Of a stretch of 57,390 nucleotides of DNA, positions 28,703-38,329 are shown in pieces. The notes below the pieces were generated by a model. The model made no database searches, had not been told where the DNA came from, and saw only the letters and a list, made by a program, of their open reading frames with translations. Location of the stretch: assembly GCA_023807065.1 (NCBI GenBank), contig JAJJLU010000391.1:1-57390 (forward strand), in the 5' to 3' direction. The translations under genes and the position numbers were made by a program. Source of the DNA: Isotricha intestinalis. Taxonomy: Eukaryota; Ciliophora; Litostomatea; Vestibuliferida; Isotrichidae. Positions within the stretch are counted from its first letter, which is position 1. Every line of letters begins with the position of its first letter.

Positions 28703-31147
28703 ATGAAAAAAAATCATTTAAATTTTAATAAAGTTCAATTGACATTATCAAAAGAGGAAGGCCAACTTTTAAAAATTGCTTTAGAAGAATACAACGAATT
28801 ATTTCCAAGAATTTTAGAAATAAAAAATCCAATGTTCATTCAAATTTTAGAAAAATATTTAAAAATAACCTTAGTTCCAAAAAATATAATTTTAAAGAGC
28901 AATTCATTAAATAAAATTCTTCAAATAATTAAAGATAAATATTATGAAATAGAATATAATAAAATAACAAAAATAATTCAATCAATAAATAATATAAGTA
29001 ATTGTGAAATATATAATGGAAACAATTTTATTCCACATTGTAATAATCATTGTGAACCAATTCATTCATGTGGAAATAAAATGTATATTTTAGATAATTC
29101 AAAATATCTTCTTTGTTTAAAATGTCAAAAAATTTATCATACTAATTTGATTTTATTTTATTGTTCATATTGTAAAAGTGATTATTATACTTTATTAAAA
29201 CCAAAGGATAAAGAAGAAATATTTAAACCAGCAACATGGGAAAAATATCATTGTAATGCTATTATTGATGATTTAATGAAATGTCCAAAATGTAAAAGTG
29301 TACTTTATATTAATTCAAAAAATGAATTTTTAATTTGTTTAAAATGTAATTTAGAATTAAAAAATAATATTATGTGGAAATGCATTCTTTGTGATAAAGA
29401 ATTTTACTCTAATCCAAAAGAATATAATCCAAATGAAACTAAATTAATGAAAATTATTATTAAAGAAACTATTTTTAATAGGAAAGATGCTAAACCGGAA
29501 TTTATTCCTTGTTGTAATTTCAGTAAAAGCGAGATTTTAAATTATAAATTTATTCATAAAAAAGAATGTAATGGAAATTTATATGAAGGAGAGTTTAATA
29601 AAAGAAAAATAATAGTTTGTGAAAAATGTCATATGTTAAATTTTTATGAAAATCATAAATGGATGTGTCCAAAATGTAAAATTAGATTTTCATTGAATAA
29701 AAAAGAGGACTTAAATGAAAAAAATAATACTAATAATAATGACATTAATGAAAATGATATAAATATCAATAATAACAACAATAATATTATTAATAGAAAT
29801 AATTCAAAAGAAAAAGAAGAAATGGAAGACAAAGAAGAAGAAATATTTTATAAAAAAGTATTTAATTATGAAAGAAAATTAAATAATATTCCAAGAAAAA
29901 ACACTCCATTTGGTGTAATTAAAAAAAAATTATCAGAAACAAATTTATCTCAATTAAGAAAATTTGGTTTAGAAGAACTTATATCATCTGCATCAAGAAT
30001 ATTAGGAAGAAATAGAATATCTTCTTCAAGTAATGTACGTAAAAATTTCAGAGAAAATCATTCTTGTCATGAATTAGAAAAACAAAATGATCAAATTTTT
30101 AATGATTATTATAATAAAAGTATTAATGAAGATTTTATTCCTAAAAAACTTTCAAATATAAATATAAATTTAAATGTTAATGTCAACATAAATAATAATC
30201 ATATAAAAATCCCTCGTCCTCCAAAAATACCAAATTCAAAAATAAATGTTTTAAAAAAAGAATTATATAATCAAGTAAAACATCAAAATAATATTATTGA
30301 AAATAACAAATTTTCAAGTGATGATTATAATATTATATCTCAAATTGGAGAAGGTACTTTTGGTAAAATTTATCAAGTTGAAGGATTAAATAAAAAACAA
30401 TATGCAATGAAAAAAATTTTAGCAAATTCAGAAGAAGATATAAAAACTTTAGAATCAGAATATAAAATGTTAAATGATTTATCACCATATAATTTAAATT
30501 TAGTAAAAATTTATGGAATAGAAACAAAAAAATTAGATAAAACAACATATGTAATGTATGTTTTAATGGATTTAGCTATTCATGATTGGGAAAAAGAAAT
30601 AATAAAAAGAAGTAAATATAAAGAATATTATAGTGAAAAAGAATTAATTCAAATTTTAAAAGAATTAATTCATACTTTTGCATCTTTGCAAAAACATAAT
30701 ATTTCTCATAGAGATATTAAACCACAAAATATATTATTATTTAAAAATAATTCCTTTAAAATTGCTGATTTCGGAGAAGCAAAAGCTTTAATTTCAAATA
30801 ATAATCCAACTGCCAAACAAACAATTAGAGGAACTGAATTATATATGAGCCCAATTTTATTTAAAGCTATTAAAGCAAATAATTTTAGTAAATATACTAA
30901 ACATAATCCATTTAAAAGTGATGTCTATTCACTTGGTTTATGTTTATTATTTGCTGCTACTTTAACTTTCAATTCTCTTTGTGATATTAGAGATTTAAAT
31001 AATAGTATTTCTTTAAAGTTAACACTTGAAAAATATCTTAGAAGATATTCTAGGAAATTTACTGATTTTTTATATTCAATGTTAGAAATTGATGAAAAAT
31101 GTAGAGAAGATTTTATAGAATTAGATAAAAGAATTGAGTACCTATAG
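28703..31147 (+). CDS. Protein kinase with N-terminal zinc-ribbon modules
   Basis: An 814-residue protein. Residues about 110-330 hold many CxxC pairs (CLKCQK, CSYCKS, CPKCKS, CLKCN, CILCDK, CEKCHM, CPKCKI), which read as a row of zinc ribbons, some joined by HxxC/CxxH pairs (HCNNHCEPIHSC). An Asn-rich linker precedes the kinase domain at about 538-812: GEGTFG loop, YAMKK lysine, HRDIKPQN near 669, DFG near 688. The loop after DFG ends TELYMSPILF, so the Glu of APE is replaced by Ile. With the catalytic triad kept, activity is still possible. Kinases with such zinc arrays occur in ciliates. The stop is TAG, unusual here. The GTACC just before it does not fit the local intron pattern. Confidence 0.85.
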   Translation: MKKNHLNFNKVQLTLSKEEGQLLKIALEEYNELFPRILEIKNPMFIQILEKYLKITLVPKNIILKSNSLNKILQIIKDKYYEIEYNKITKIIQSINNISNCEIYNGNNFIPHCNNHCEPIHSCGNKMYILDNSKYLLCLKCQKIYHTNLILFYCSYCKSDYYTLLKPKDKEEIFKPATWEKYHCNAIIDDLMKCPKCKSVLYINSKNEFLICLKCNLELKNNIMWKCILCDKEFYSNPKEYNPNETKLMKIIIKETIFNRKDAKPEFIPCCNFSKSEILNYKFIHKKECNGNLYEGEFNKRKIIVCEKCHMLNFYENHKWMCPKCKIRFSLNKKEDLNEKNNTNNNDINENDININNNNNNIINRNNSKEKEEMEDKEEEIFYKKVFNYERKLNNIPRKNTPFGVIKKKLSETNLSQLRKFGLEELISSASRILGRNRISSSSNVRKNFRENHSCHELEKQNDQIFNDYYNKSINEDFIPKKLSNININLNVNVNINNNHIKIPRPPKIPNSKINVLKKELYNQVKHQNNIIENNKFSSDDYNIISQIGEGTFGKIYQVEGLNKKQYAMKKILANSEEDIKTLESEYKMLNDLSPYNLNLVKIYGIETKKLDKTTYVMYVLMDLAIHDWEKEIIKRSKYKEYYSEKELIQILKELIHTFASLQKHNISHRDIKPQNILLFKNNSFKIADFGEAKALISNNNPTAKQTIRGTELYMSPILFKAIKANNFSKYTKHNPFKSDVYSLGLCLLFAATLTFNSLCDIRDLNNSISLKLTLEKYLRRYSRKFTDFLYSMLEIDEKCREDFIELDKRIEYL

Positions 31148-31358
31148 GGTATTTATTTATATAGATTTAATTATTTAAGGAATTATTTTTTTGTTTTTTT
31201 TATATTAATTTACTTAATTTAAACTATATTACAATAAATTGTTTAAAATTTATTATAATTATTTTAATGATTTTTATTCATTTAAATAATATATTAAAAA
31301 ATATATTCACTTCTTAACTTAGATTATAGCTAATATTCATTATCAATTCATTTTCTAA

Positions 31359-31401
31359 AAGTTACTTTCCTGAAGGTTGATTTTGGGTTAGTAACTTTTT
31401 T
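31359..31401 (+). ncRNA. Possible small RNA hairpin followed by T-run
   Basis: AAGTTAC (31359-31365) pairs perfectly with GTAACTT (31391-31397) around about 25 bases containing CCTGAAGG and TTGATTTTGGG, and runs straight into six T. The patch is GC-richer than its flanks. The stem plus T-run suits a short Pol III transcript or a structured 3-prime end. It lies 21 bp before the shared 16-mer. No RNA family is recognised. Confidence 0.25.
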
Positions 31402-31421
31402 CCTTTAATTTAAATTATATG

Positions 31422-31437
31422 ATTTTTGAGTGTAAAC
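31422..31437 (+). promoter_or_regulatory. Second copy of the 16-bp motif
   Basis: Identical to 332-347 in sequence and strand, and like it followed by ATAAA and a TATAA-rich stretch. No clear transcript follows on the plus strand, so either the promoter reading applies to an unrecognised RNA starting near 31480 or the motif is an end signal for the hairpin upstream. Confidence 0.3.
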
Positions 31438-31669
31438 AATAAAGATTGATGTATAAATATCATATAATTAAGTTAAAAATAGTTTTTTCTTGGTTACATA
31501 ATTAAATATAAGGAATTGTTCATGAAAATTTTTTATTAATATATATATATATTTATTAATTATACTCAAAATATATAAATTATTATAAATTATTAAAGGG
31601 TTTAATTAATTGAATCATTTAAAGAATTTTTTTGAATTGTTTTGAGGGAAATGAGGATTAATATTTAGT

Positions 31670-32536
31670 TTAATATTGGAAACCATTATCTTTTGGAACT
31701 TGATATTGACAATTATATAAAATGTTACAGTTATTGAAATTACTTAAATTTGAATTTTCGATTTGAGAATTTATTATATATAAATTATTAAGTGGTGTAT
31801 TATTTCCAAATTGAAAATTTGAAGATTGAGGAATATTTCCATTATTATGTATAAAATAAAATATAGGATTTTGATAATTTGTGTTTATTAAACAAGGATT
31901 GTAATTATTATGATTTAAATTCAAAAGATTATTACAAATTAATAATCCCAAAGAATTATTATTTTGATTATTTGGGAAAACACTGTTAAAATTATAATTT
32001 TGAGGAAATAAATTTTGATTATTTTTATGAATATTATCAATATTATTATTATCTATTATTGTTTTATTAATTTCATTTTTATTATTATTTTTATTTCGAT
32101 GTTTTATTTTTAAATCATTTTTACGTTTATTCTGTAAAATATTAGATTTTTTTTCATTTAAATCATTTTCATTTTTTTTTGATTTCCTATATTCATTAAA
32201 AGAATCATTATTACTATTTATTCTTTTAAAAAAATGAAGTATTTCATTCATCTTCACTAATTCATCCATAATATTAATATTATTTGTTAAGTCACAATTA
32301 TCTTTTAAAATTCTTTCTAATATTACTTTTTGAGCATTCTTCTTATTCCTTAAATTTTGAATATAAGATATATTGAAATAATTATTTTTTTTTACTTTTT
32401 CATTATATTTACTTATTATTTTTTGAATATTAAAAATTTTTTTTTTTAATTGATTTCGACTATTATTCAATGTTTTTTCAGAATTAATAGGATTATCAAA
32501 ATTTTGGTCTTTTTCTACATTTTCCTGTTTATTCAT
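31670..32536 (-). CDS. Hypothetical Asn-rich protein
   Basis: A 288-residue protein. The N-terminal part (about 20-115) is Lys/Asn/Ile-rich and likely helical (LKKKIFNIQKIISKYNEKV; LERILKDNCDLTNNINIMDELVKMNEILHFFKR). The C-terminal half is a low-complexity Asn/Leu/Phe/Gln chain with NNNS and NPCLINTNYQNP stretches, suggesting disorder or prion-like behaviour. No domain or membrane segment recognised. Starts at the first ATG in frame; spacing and codon use support a real gene. Confidence 0.6.
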   Translation of the reverse strand: MNKQENVEKDQNFDNPINSEKTLNNSRNQLKKKIFNIQKIISKYNEKVKKNNYFNISYIQNLRNKKNAQKVILERILKDNCDLTNNINIMDELVKMNEILHFFKRINSNNDSFNEYRKSKKNENDLNEKKSNILQNKRKNDLKIKHRNKNNNKNEINKTIIDNNNIDNIHKNNQNLFPQNYNFNSVFPNNQNNNSLGLLICNNLLNLNHNNYNPCLINTNYQNPIFYFIHNNGNIPQSSNFQFGNNTPLNNLYIINSQIENSNLSNFNNCNILYNCQYQVPKDNGFQY

Positions 32537-32787
32537 TATAAAATGAAAAAAAATAATAATTGGATATAAAATTAAAATGCTAAATTGTTTTAAAAAATTT
32601 ATAATTAAAGAAAATAGATATATGGTTTATAACAGAAAATATAAAATACTTTAAGAAATCTTTTTAATATTTACTATAGTTTTTATCCAATAAATTTAAA
32701 ATTCATAACTTTTTAAATATTTATATCTTTAATCTATAGATTTTGTTAATTTTTTATTTCAAAATATAAATTCTTAATAATACAAAA

Positions 32788-35526
32788 ATGGACTCTAATA
32801 AAGAAAATGAAGAAGAAAATTTAAATGAAGAAGAAGAAGAAGATGAAATAATAGATAATAATGATGATGATGATTTTGGAGATTCTCCAATAAGAACAAT
32901 AAATTCATCAGAATTTAAAAACAATGAAAAAGAAGAAATTATACAAAATGATAAAATAAAAAACGATAATTCCAATTTAAATAAAATAAATGAAAATATT
33001 GATAATAAAATAAAACAAAATAAAAATGAAGTTGAAAAAAAGCAAATTAATTTAGAAAACAAACAACAAAAAGATAATATAAATAAAAATGAGATGAAAG
33101 TGAATAACAATAATAATAATATTAATCTTGATAATTATTCAAAAGAAGATTTATTGGCATTATTAATAAATAATCCTATTAATATTGATGATGTTGAAGA
33201 AGATAAAGAAGAAAAAATAAAATTAAATTTAAATTTAAACTCAAAAATTCCTGAAGAACAAGAAAAAGAAGAAGATTCTGATTTTCATAAAGCTTTATCT
33301 AATGTTTTAACTAAAATATCAAAAAATAAAAATCCTAATAATAATGAATTATATGAGTTATTAGTTAAAGATAAAGAGGTTGTTGAAAACGAATTAAAAA
33401 AATATCATTTTAATAAAAAAATTAATATTTCTTCAAAAATCCAAAATTATATTGATAAAAAAAACAAAAATTTAAATGAAATAAAACAAAAAAAAGAAGA
33501 AGAATTTAAACAAAAATATACTTTTGCTCCTTTAATAAATAAAAAAAAAGATTTAAATAATAAAAAAAGAAATTTAAATCAATTTTTAAAAGCACAAGAA
33601 GAATATCAACAAAAAATAAATGAAAAAATTACAAATATGAAAGATTCCCAAATTAAAAAAGAAGAAGAACAATTAAAATTAAAACCAAAAATTCAAACAA
33701 ACTCTGAAAAAATGGCTCAAGAAAAATATAAAGGAGAAGAAGTATTTAAAAGATTATATAATCAAACTCCAAAAAAAAATATTGAAAAAGAAGTTAAAAA
33801 ACCAGAAAAAAATTCTAAAAATAATCAAAGTAATGTTAATGAAGAATATTTAAATAATTTATATCAAGATGCAAAAAATAGAGAAAAGAAAAATAAAGAA
33901 AAAGAAGATTTAGAAAATAAAAAAAGAAAAGAAGCAATTACTTATAAAGCAGCTTCAAATTCTAATAAATATCTTTTTAATAAATTTAAAAATGCTTTTA
34001 AAAATCAGATTGAAAAAATACTTTCTGAAAATGAAAACGCAAAAAAACTAGATTTAAATCAATTAAAAGAATTATTTATAAATTTAAACTTTATTTCAAT
34101 ATTTCAAACAGAAAATGAAATGAATTTATTAAATGAAATTTATGAAACTTTAAAAGACGAAGAAGATTTAATAAGTATTGATCATATTTTTATATTTTGT
34201 TTATCAATATTAAGTTTATTTGAATATTATATTTTATCTAATTATCAAATGAATAATAACAATAATAACAGTAACACAATTGATACAGAAAGTAATGATA
34301 ATCAAAGAGAAATAATAAATTCTGCTAGTCAAAAACATTTAAAATATAATAATAGTTCTAATAAACTTCTTCAAAAAAATTATTCTCTTAGAACAGTTGG
34401 TTTAAATGATGATGTTGGAACTAAATTAGATGTAATAAATAAAGATTTAGCAAGTAGAATTATTAATAATGCTAAATTTGGGGGTTTTGATTCAGATAAT
34501 AATTTTATTATTACTTGTAACAGCGCGAAATTAATTTCAAAATATTTTATTAGTTTTTATCAAAATTATAATAACCCAAATCTAAATAAAGAAGATTATC
34601 CAAGAGAAACTAATAACAATAAATATAAGCCATTAAAAAGAATATCTGCATCAAGTAATAAAATAAAAAACCAAGAAAAAAACTTTAATAAATTACCAAA
34701 CAATTCAGAAATAAGAAGGAAAAATAAATCAAATACAAATTCCAAAAGAATAGAACAATTATATTTAGAAAGTAAAAAAAAAAAAAATCAATTAGAAAAA
34801 GAAAAAGAAAAATATTTAGAAAAAAAAGAAAAAGAAGAAAAGAAAATATGTACATTTAAACCAAGAATTAATTCAAATTCTCAATATAGAACAAATGTAA
34901 TTCCAGTAGGAGAAAATAATAATCCTCAAGAATTAAGAATGGAACTGTTATATAAAAAAGGAACTGAAAATTTATTAAATAAAAAAGATAAAACAAATGA
35001 TGAAATTGAAGTTGAAAAATATAAAAATGAATTAACTTTTAAACCAAATATTAATGAAATTAATTATGAAGTTTTTAAAAGAAATAATAATATTGATAAT
35101 TATGAAGTTCAAAAATTTAATCAAAGATTACAAAAAGGAAGGGAAGAAAGAGAGTTAAGAGAAAGTGCTTTAGAAAGAGGAGAATTTTTTATTCAAAATC
35201 CAAGAAATGTTTCAGATAAAAAAAATGTTTCTAAAAAAAGAGATTTTGGTTTTAGTGAAGCTAAAAAAAAAAATTTACTAGAAAAAAATATATATGATAG
35301 TAATTTAAATTATATTAATAATCATGAAAATGAAAATCCTATTTTACAAATTGATGTTAATTTAAAACATGGAATGAAAAAAAAAGTGTATGTTTATGAA
35401 GGAGATACTGCTGAAAATTTGGCAAAAGATTTTTGTATTGAAAATGGATTAGATGATAAAATGAGAAAAAAATTACAAGCTTTAATTCAACAAGAAATTG
35501 ATAAAGTTTTTCAAATTGATGATTAA
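32788..35526 (+). CDS. Large coiled-coil protein with a conserved C-terminal module
   Basis: A 912-residue protein. An acidic leader (Glu/Asp runs, residues 1-40) is followed by long Lys/Glu/Asn coiled coils. Three short motifs of the form F-x-P-x-I recur (YTFAPLINKK near 250, CTFKPRINSN near 693, LTFKPNINEI near 753), a spacing seen in filament- and microtubule-associated proteins of ciliates and flagellates. The C-terminal 60 residues read ILQIDVNLKHGMKKKVYVY, then GDTAENLAKDFCIENGLDD, ending in a helix with QALIQQEIDKV. This resembles a small ubiquitin-like fold that I know from flagellar proteins, but I cannot name it. The role is probably cytoskeletal or axonemal. Confidence 0.65.
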   Translation: MDSNKENEEENLNEEEEEDEIIDNNDDDDFGDSPIRTINSSEFKNNEKEEIIQNDKIKNDNSNLNKINENIDNKIKQNKNEVEKKQINLENKQQKDNINKNEMKVNNNNNNINLDNYSKEDLLALLINNPINIDDVEEDKEEKIKLNLNLNSKIPEEQEKEEDSDFHKALSNVLTKISKNKNPNNNELYELLVKDKEVVENELKKYHFNKKINISSKIQNYIDKKNKNLNEIKQKKEEEFKQKYTFAPLINKKKDLNNKKRNLNQFLKAQEEYQQKINEKITNMKDSQIKKEEEQLKLKPKIQTNSEKMAQEKYKGEEVFKRLYNQTPKKNIEKEVKKPEKNSKNNQSNVNEEYLNNLYQDAKNREKKNKEKEDLENKKRKEAITYKAASNSNKYLFNKFKNAFKNQIEKILSENENAKKLDLNQLKELFINLNFISIFQTENEMNLLNEIYETLKDEEDLISIDHIFIFCLSILSLFEYYILSNYQMNNNNNNSNTIDTESNDNQREIINSASQKHLKYNNSSNKLLQKNYSLRTVGLNDDVGTKLDVINKDLASRIINNAKFGGFDSDNNFIITCNSAKLISKYFISFYQNYNNPNLNKEDYPRETNNNKYKPLKRISASSNKIKNQEKNFNKLPNNSEIRRKNKSNTNSKRIEQLYLESKKKKNQLEKEKEKYLEKKEKEEKKICTFKPRINSNSQYRTNVIPVGENNNPQELRMELLYKKGTENLLNKKDKTNDEIEVEKYKNELTFKPNINEINYEVFKRNNNIDNYEVQKFNQRLQKGREERELRESALERGEFFIQNPRNVSDKKNVSKKRDFGFSEAKKKNLLEKNIYDSNLNYINNHENENPILQIDVNLKHGMKKKVYVYEGDTAENLAKDFCIENGLDDKMRKKLQALIQQEIDKVFQIDD

Positions 35527-35785
35527 TTAAACAATAAGTAATATATATAATAATTGATTTCCATGATATTTTATTTTTTTATATAAATGCAAATTTTTAT
35601 TAGATTAAATTAACCTTATTTTTATTATTAGTTCTTAAATTAAAATAATCTAATATTTATTATAAACTAAAATGAAATTCCTTTAAAGATTAAAAATAAT
35701 TTTTTTTTCAAAAAAAAAATATTCATAAACAACCATTTAAAAATTAGATTTACTTTAAAATTAAAAAAAATATTTCAATTTTAAT

Positions 35786-36250
35786 TTATTTCTTAACAGT
35801 TTTATTTAAAATATCATGATGATAAGTTGTATCAAATAACTGTGATTTTTTAGTCCAAGTATCTCTTAATTTTCCTAATTCCTCAGGTTTTCCCTTAAAA
35901 AAATCTTTCATATTAATAGGTTGTCTAAAGCTATCTCTATATCTAGGATCCATAGCATGTTTATTAGTAGTTATGAACATATTATAATCCATTCCTTGAA
36001 AATGAACACAATCATCATTTGCTATTTGAAAATGTTTTTTAACTGTTGGATAATCTTTGCAATTTTGACCTAAATCACTATATGTTGTTTCATATTGCCA
36101 TGCATTTGGATTTGGAAGTAAATAATCTCTTTTTTTCCTTGTGTCATATTGACTAGTACAACGATCTTCATACCAATTCCCTTCACATACGTCACAATCA
36201 TATGTGGCTGGAATGTTTCCTTCTGATTGAGGTGTGAAATACATGTTCAT
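35786..36250 (-). CDS. Small conserved-looking Cys/Tyr-rich protein
   Basis: About 154 residues from the ATG at 36250 (MNMYFTPQSEG). The frame is open a few codons further, but only to a TTG. The N-terminal half contains CDVCEGNWYEDRC and is rich in Tyr, Pro and Trp. The C-terminal half has RYRDSFRQPINMKDFFKG and ends Lys-rich. The GC content and information-rich composition (few Asn runs) suggest a constrained protein, perhaps a structural component of cilia or cortex, but no family is recognised. No signal peptide or membrane segment. Confidence 0.65.
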   Translation of the reverse strand: MNMYFTPQSEGNIPATYDCDVCEGNWYEDRCTSQYDTRKKRDYLLPNPNAWQYETTYSDLGQNCKDYPTVKKHFQIANDDCVHFQGMDYNMFITTNKHAMDPRYRDSFRQPINMKDFFKGKPEELGKLRDTWTKKSQLFDTTYHHDILNKTVKK

Positions 36251-36765
36251 TTTTTTTATCAAGTTATAAAATTTATTAAATAAAATTTTATTTTTTATTA
36301 ATTTCTTTTTTTAATCAAGAATTATATTTTTTTAGCAAATATTATAAAGATTATACAATTTAATCTATTTTATGATTTTGAAATTATTTAAATCTTTTTT
36401 TTGAGAATATATAAACATAGTTTAAATACATTTTTCCATTTTAATTTTTTAAAATTATGGTTAACCATTTAAAAAAATTTACTCCATTAAAAAAAATAAA
36501 AGGCCAATTTTTTAATATAAAATCATTTATAAAAGTATAATTTAAGATGCTAATAAAAAATAAATGATTGTTTAATAACAAAATTATTTCTATTAATGTA
36601 AATCAATGTAAAAAATCTATTGGCTTTTAATTCAAATTAAAATAAATAAATTTTTTTACTTCTTAAAAAAAATAATAAGATTTTGACCGAATTTGAAAAC
36701 CTGTTCAAAGAATTAAACTATAAAATATAATCAAAAGAAAAAAATATAATAAAAAAATTTTCAAA
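36251..36765. other. Intergenic between divergent genes, nothing seen
   Basis: About 515 bp of AT-rich sequence with no frame or repeat recognised; both promoters must lie here. Confidence 0.5.
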
Positions 36766-37878
36766 ATGAGCTATGAACAAAAAGAATTTGAATTAATTAG
36801 TTCATCAAAATATCCTCCTCCTATACTTGATAAAGAATTTTTATATTCACATTCTATTCATGATGATTTATATAAAGAATTATACAAAAATAGTGAAGAT
36901 TTCCAATCAATTGTATCAGATGATAGATATCCAACAACAAAAGAAAATGAAAGTGAAGAATTCTTATTCCAAGATAATTTTTATGAAAATTATATCGTAA
37001 ATAAAGATAAAGTAAATGAAAATAATATTTCTTTGAATGAAGAAGAATTATTTCATTTTTATAATATTAAAAAAGAGAAAAAGAAAAAAGAAATAAAGAA
37101 AATCGATTATAAAATTTTTCATAAAGCATCAGAAGAATTTTTTCAGTTATTAAAGAAAACAAAAAGAAAAATAAAAAAACCAGACTTTTTTAAAGTTTGT
37201 GAAGAAAAAATAAATCCTTGTGTAATAAAGATTGAATTCATAAATGATAATGATTCAGTTATTATTAAAAATAAAGTTATAAAAAAAACCATTAAAAAGG
37301 GTATAAATAATAAACAAAAAAGAAAATTTAAACCAGATAGCTTAAGAAAAAAGATTAAAGCAAGATTTCACAAAAATTTAAAAAATGCAATTAATTCAAA
37401 ATTAATTTCTACTGGTTCTGATATTTTTTTTGATTTTCTTCCTCAAAGCTTTGTAAACAATATTTCAAAAGAACTAAATAAAGAAGCATTATCTTTAACT
37501 TATAGGCAAATTCTAGAAAAAAATTTTGCAAAAGATGATAAAAATAAAGGTACTTACAAAAAAAAACCAAGTAAAATTAAATTTAAAAAAAATTTAAAGG
37601 TTTTAAAATATTTAGATAGTCATCCTGAAATTTCAGAGATTTCAGGTTTTAATGTTATTTCTGAAATGAAATATTCTGATATTTTAAAAGAATATTTTCT
37701 TTCTTCAGAATTCGAAGAATCAGTTAAACAATTAAAAGAAGAAAAAGAAAATGATGATTATATAAAAGAGTATATTATAAGAGCTAAATCATATATTAAC
37801 TTTTTTATGAATGATTCAAATGATGATTATAATTTTGAATCTTCAAATGTAAGTGATGATTGTGAATATAATTGTTAA
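36766..37878 (+). CDS. Hypothetical protein of a ciliate-expanded family
   Basis: A 370-residue protein. The first 190 residues are charged and acidic or Lys-rich. The core, about 187-300, contains KRKFKPDSLRKKIKARFHKN, ISTGSDIFFDFLPQSFV and LTYRQILEKNF, followed by ISEISGFN and a Lys/Glu helix. I recall this KPD.LRKKIK.RFHK...FDFLPQSF pattern from numerous uncharacterised proteins in ciliates, where it may be a DNA-binding or nuclear module given its basic character. This link is from memory and inferred. The C-terminal tail is acidic, ending DDCEYNC. Real gene by length and codon use. Confidence 0.65.
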   Translation: MSYEQKEFELISSSKYPPPILDKEFLYSHSIHDDLYKELYKNSEDFQSIVSDDRYPTTKENESEEFLFQDNFYENYIVNKDKVNENNISLNEEELFHFYNIKKEKKKKEIKKIDYKIFHKASEEFFQLLKKTKRKIKKPDFFKVCEEKINPCVIKIEFINDNDSVIIKNKVIKKTIKKGINNKQKRKFKPDSLRKKIKARFHKNLKNAINSKLISTGSDIFFDFLPQSFVNNISKELNKEALSLTYRQILEKNFAKDDKNKGTYKKKPSKIKFKKNLKVLKYLDSHPEISEISGFNVISEMKYSDILKEYFLSSEFEESVKQLKEEKENDDYIKEYIIRAKSYINFFMNDSNDDYNFESSNVSDDCEYNC

Positions 37879-38329
37879 ATAATATAAATTTTAAAATATA
37901 GTTGTCATAATTTGTAATTTTAAACAGTTCTTAAAAATTGATTAAAATAAATATGATTAAAAAAAATAGACTTTATAATTTCATATATTTTAGGTAAATA
38001 AAAAATAAATAAATTATAAATAATGACAATATTTAGGGAATTTTAATTGATTTAATGAACTTAAGATTATATTATATCAAAAATGTTAAAAATTTGTTGA
38101 AAAATATATAAATTTCAATTTTATTATTTATTATTGTAATTTAGCTAATCTATATTTTTCAACATTTATATTTATTTATTAAAATTATCAATAATTGAAC
38201 AAACATAAAATTAAAAAATTGAAATATATAAATATCTCAAAAAACAAGATTTTTCCCTTTTAACAATAAAAAAAATTTAATCTCAAAAATAATTTATAAT
38301 ATATTAAATAATTTAACTTATCATATTAA
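37879..38329. other. Intergenic, nothing seen
   Basis: About 450 bp of AT-rich sequence between the gene above and the pseudogene; no frame is recognised. Confidence 0.4.

Larger units (their letters stand above)
31148..31669. other. Intergenic gap with a hairpin and the shared 16-mer
   Basis: About 520 bp after the kinase. It carries the hairpin at 31359-31401 and the 16-mer at 31422-31437 (separate entries). The rest is AT-rich. Confidence 0.5.

Noticed and set aside
31136..31162. A 27-nt GTACC...TAG intron at the end of the zinc-ribbon kinase
   Set aside because: The donor does not fit GTAAA, and the exon it would add is a Phe/Leu/Ile tail typical of spacer.
31359..31401. Box C/D snoRNA closed by the AAGTTAC/GTAACTT stem
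   Set aside because: A CTGA-like D box precedes the only C-box-like sequence, the wrong order for a C/D snoRNA.
36251..36262. Four-codon N-terminal extension of the 35786 gene
   Set aside because: The extension begins at TTG; the ATG at 36250 is the first proper start.
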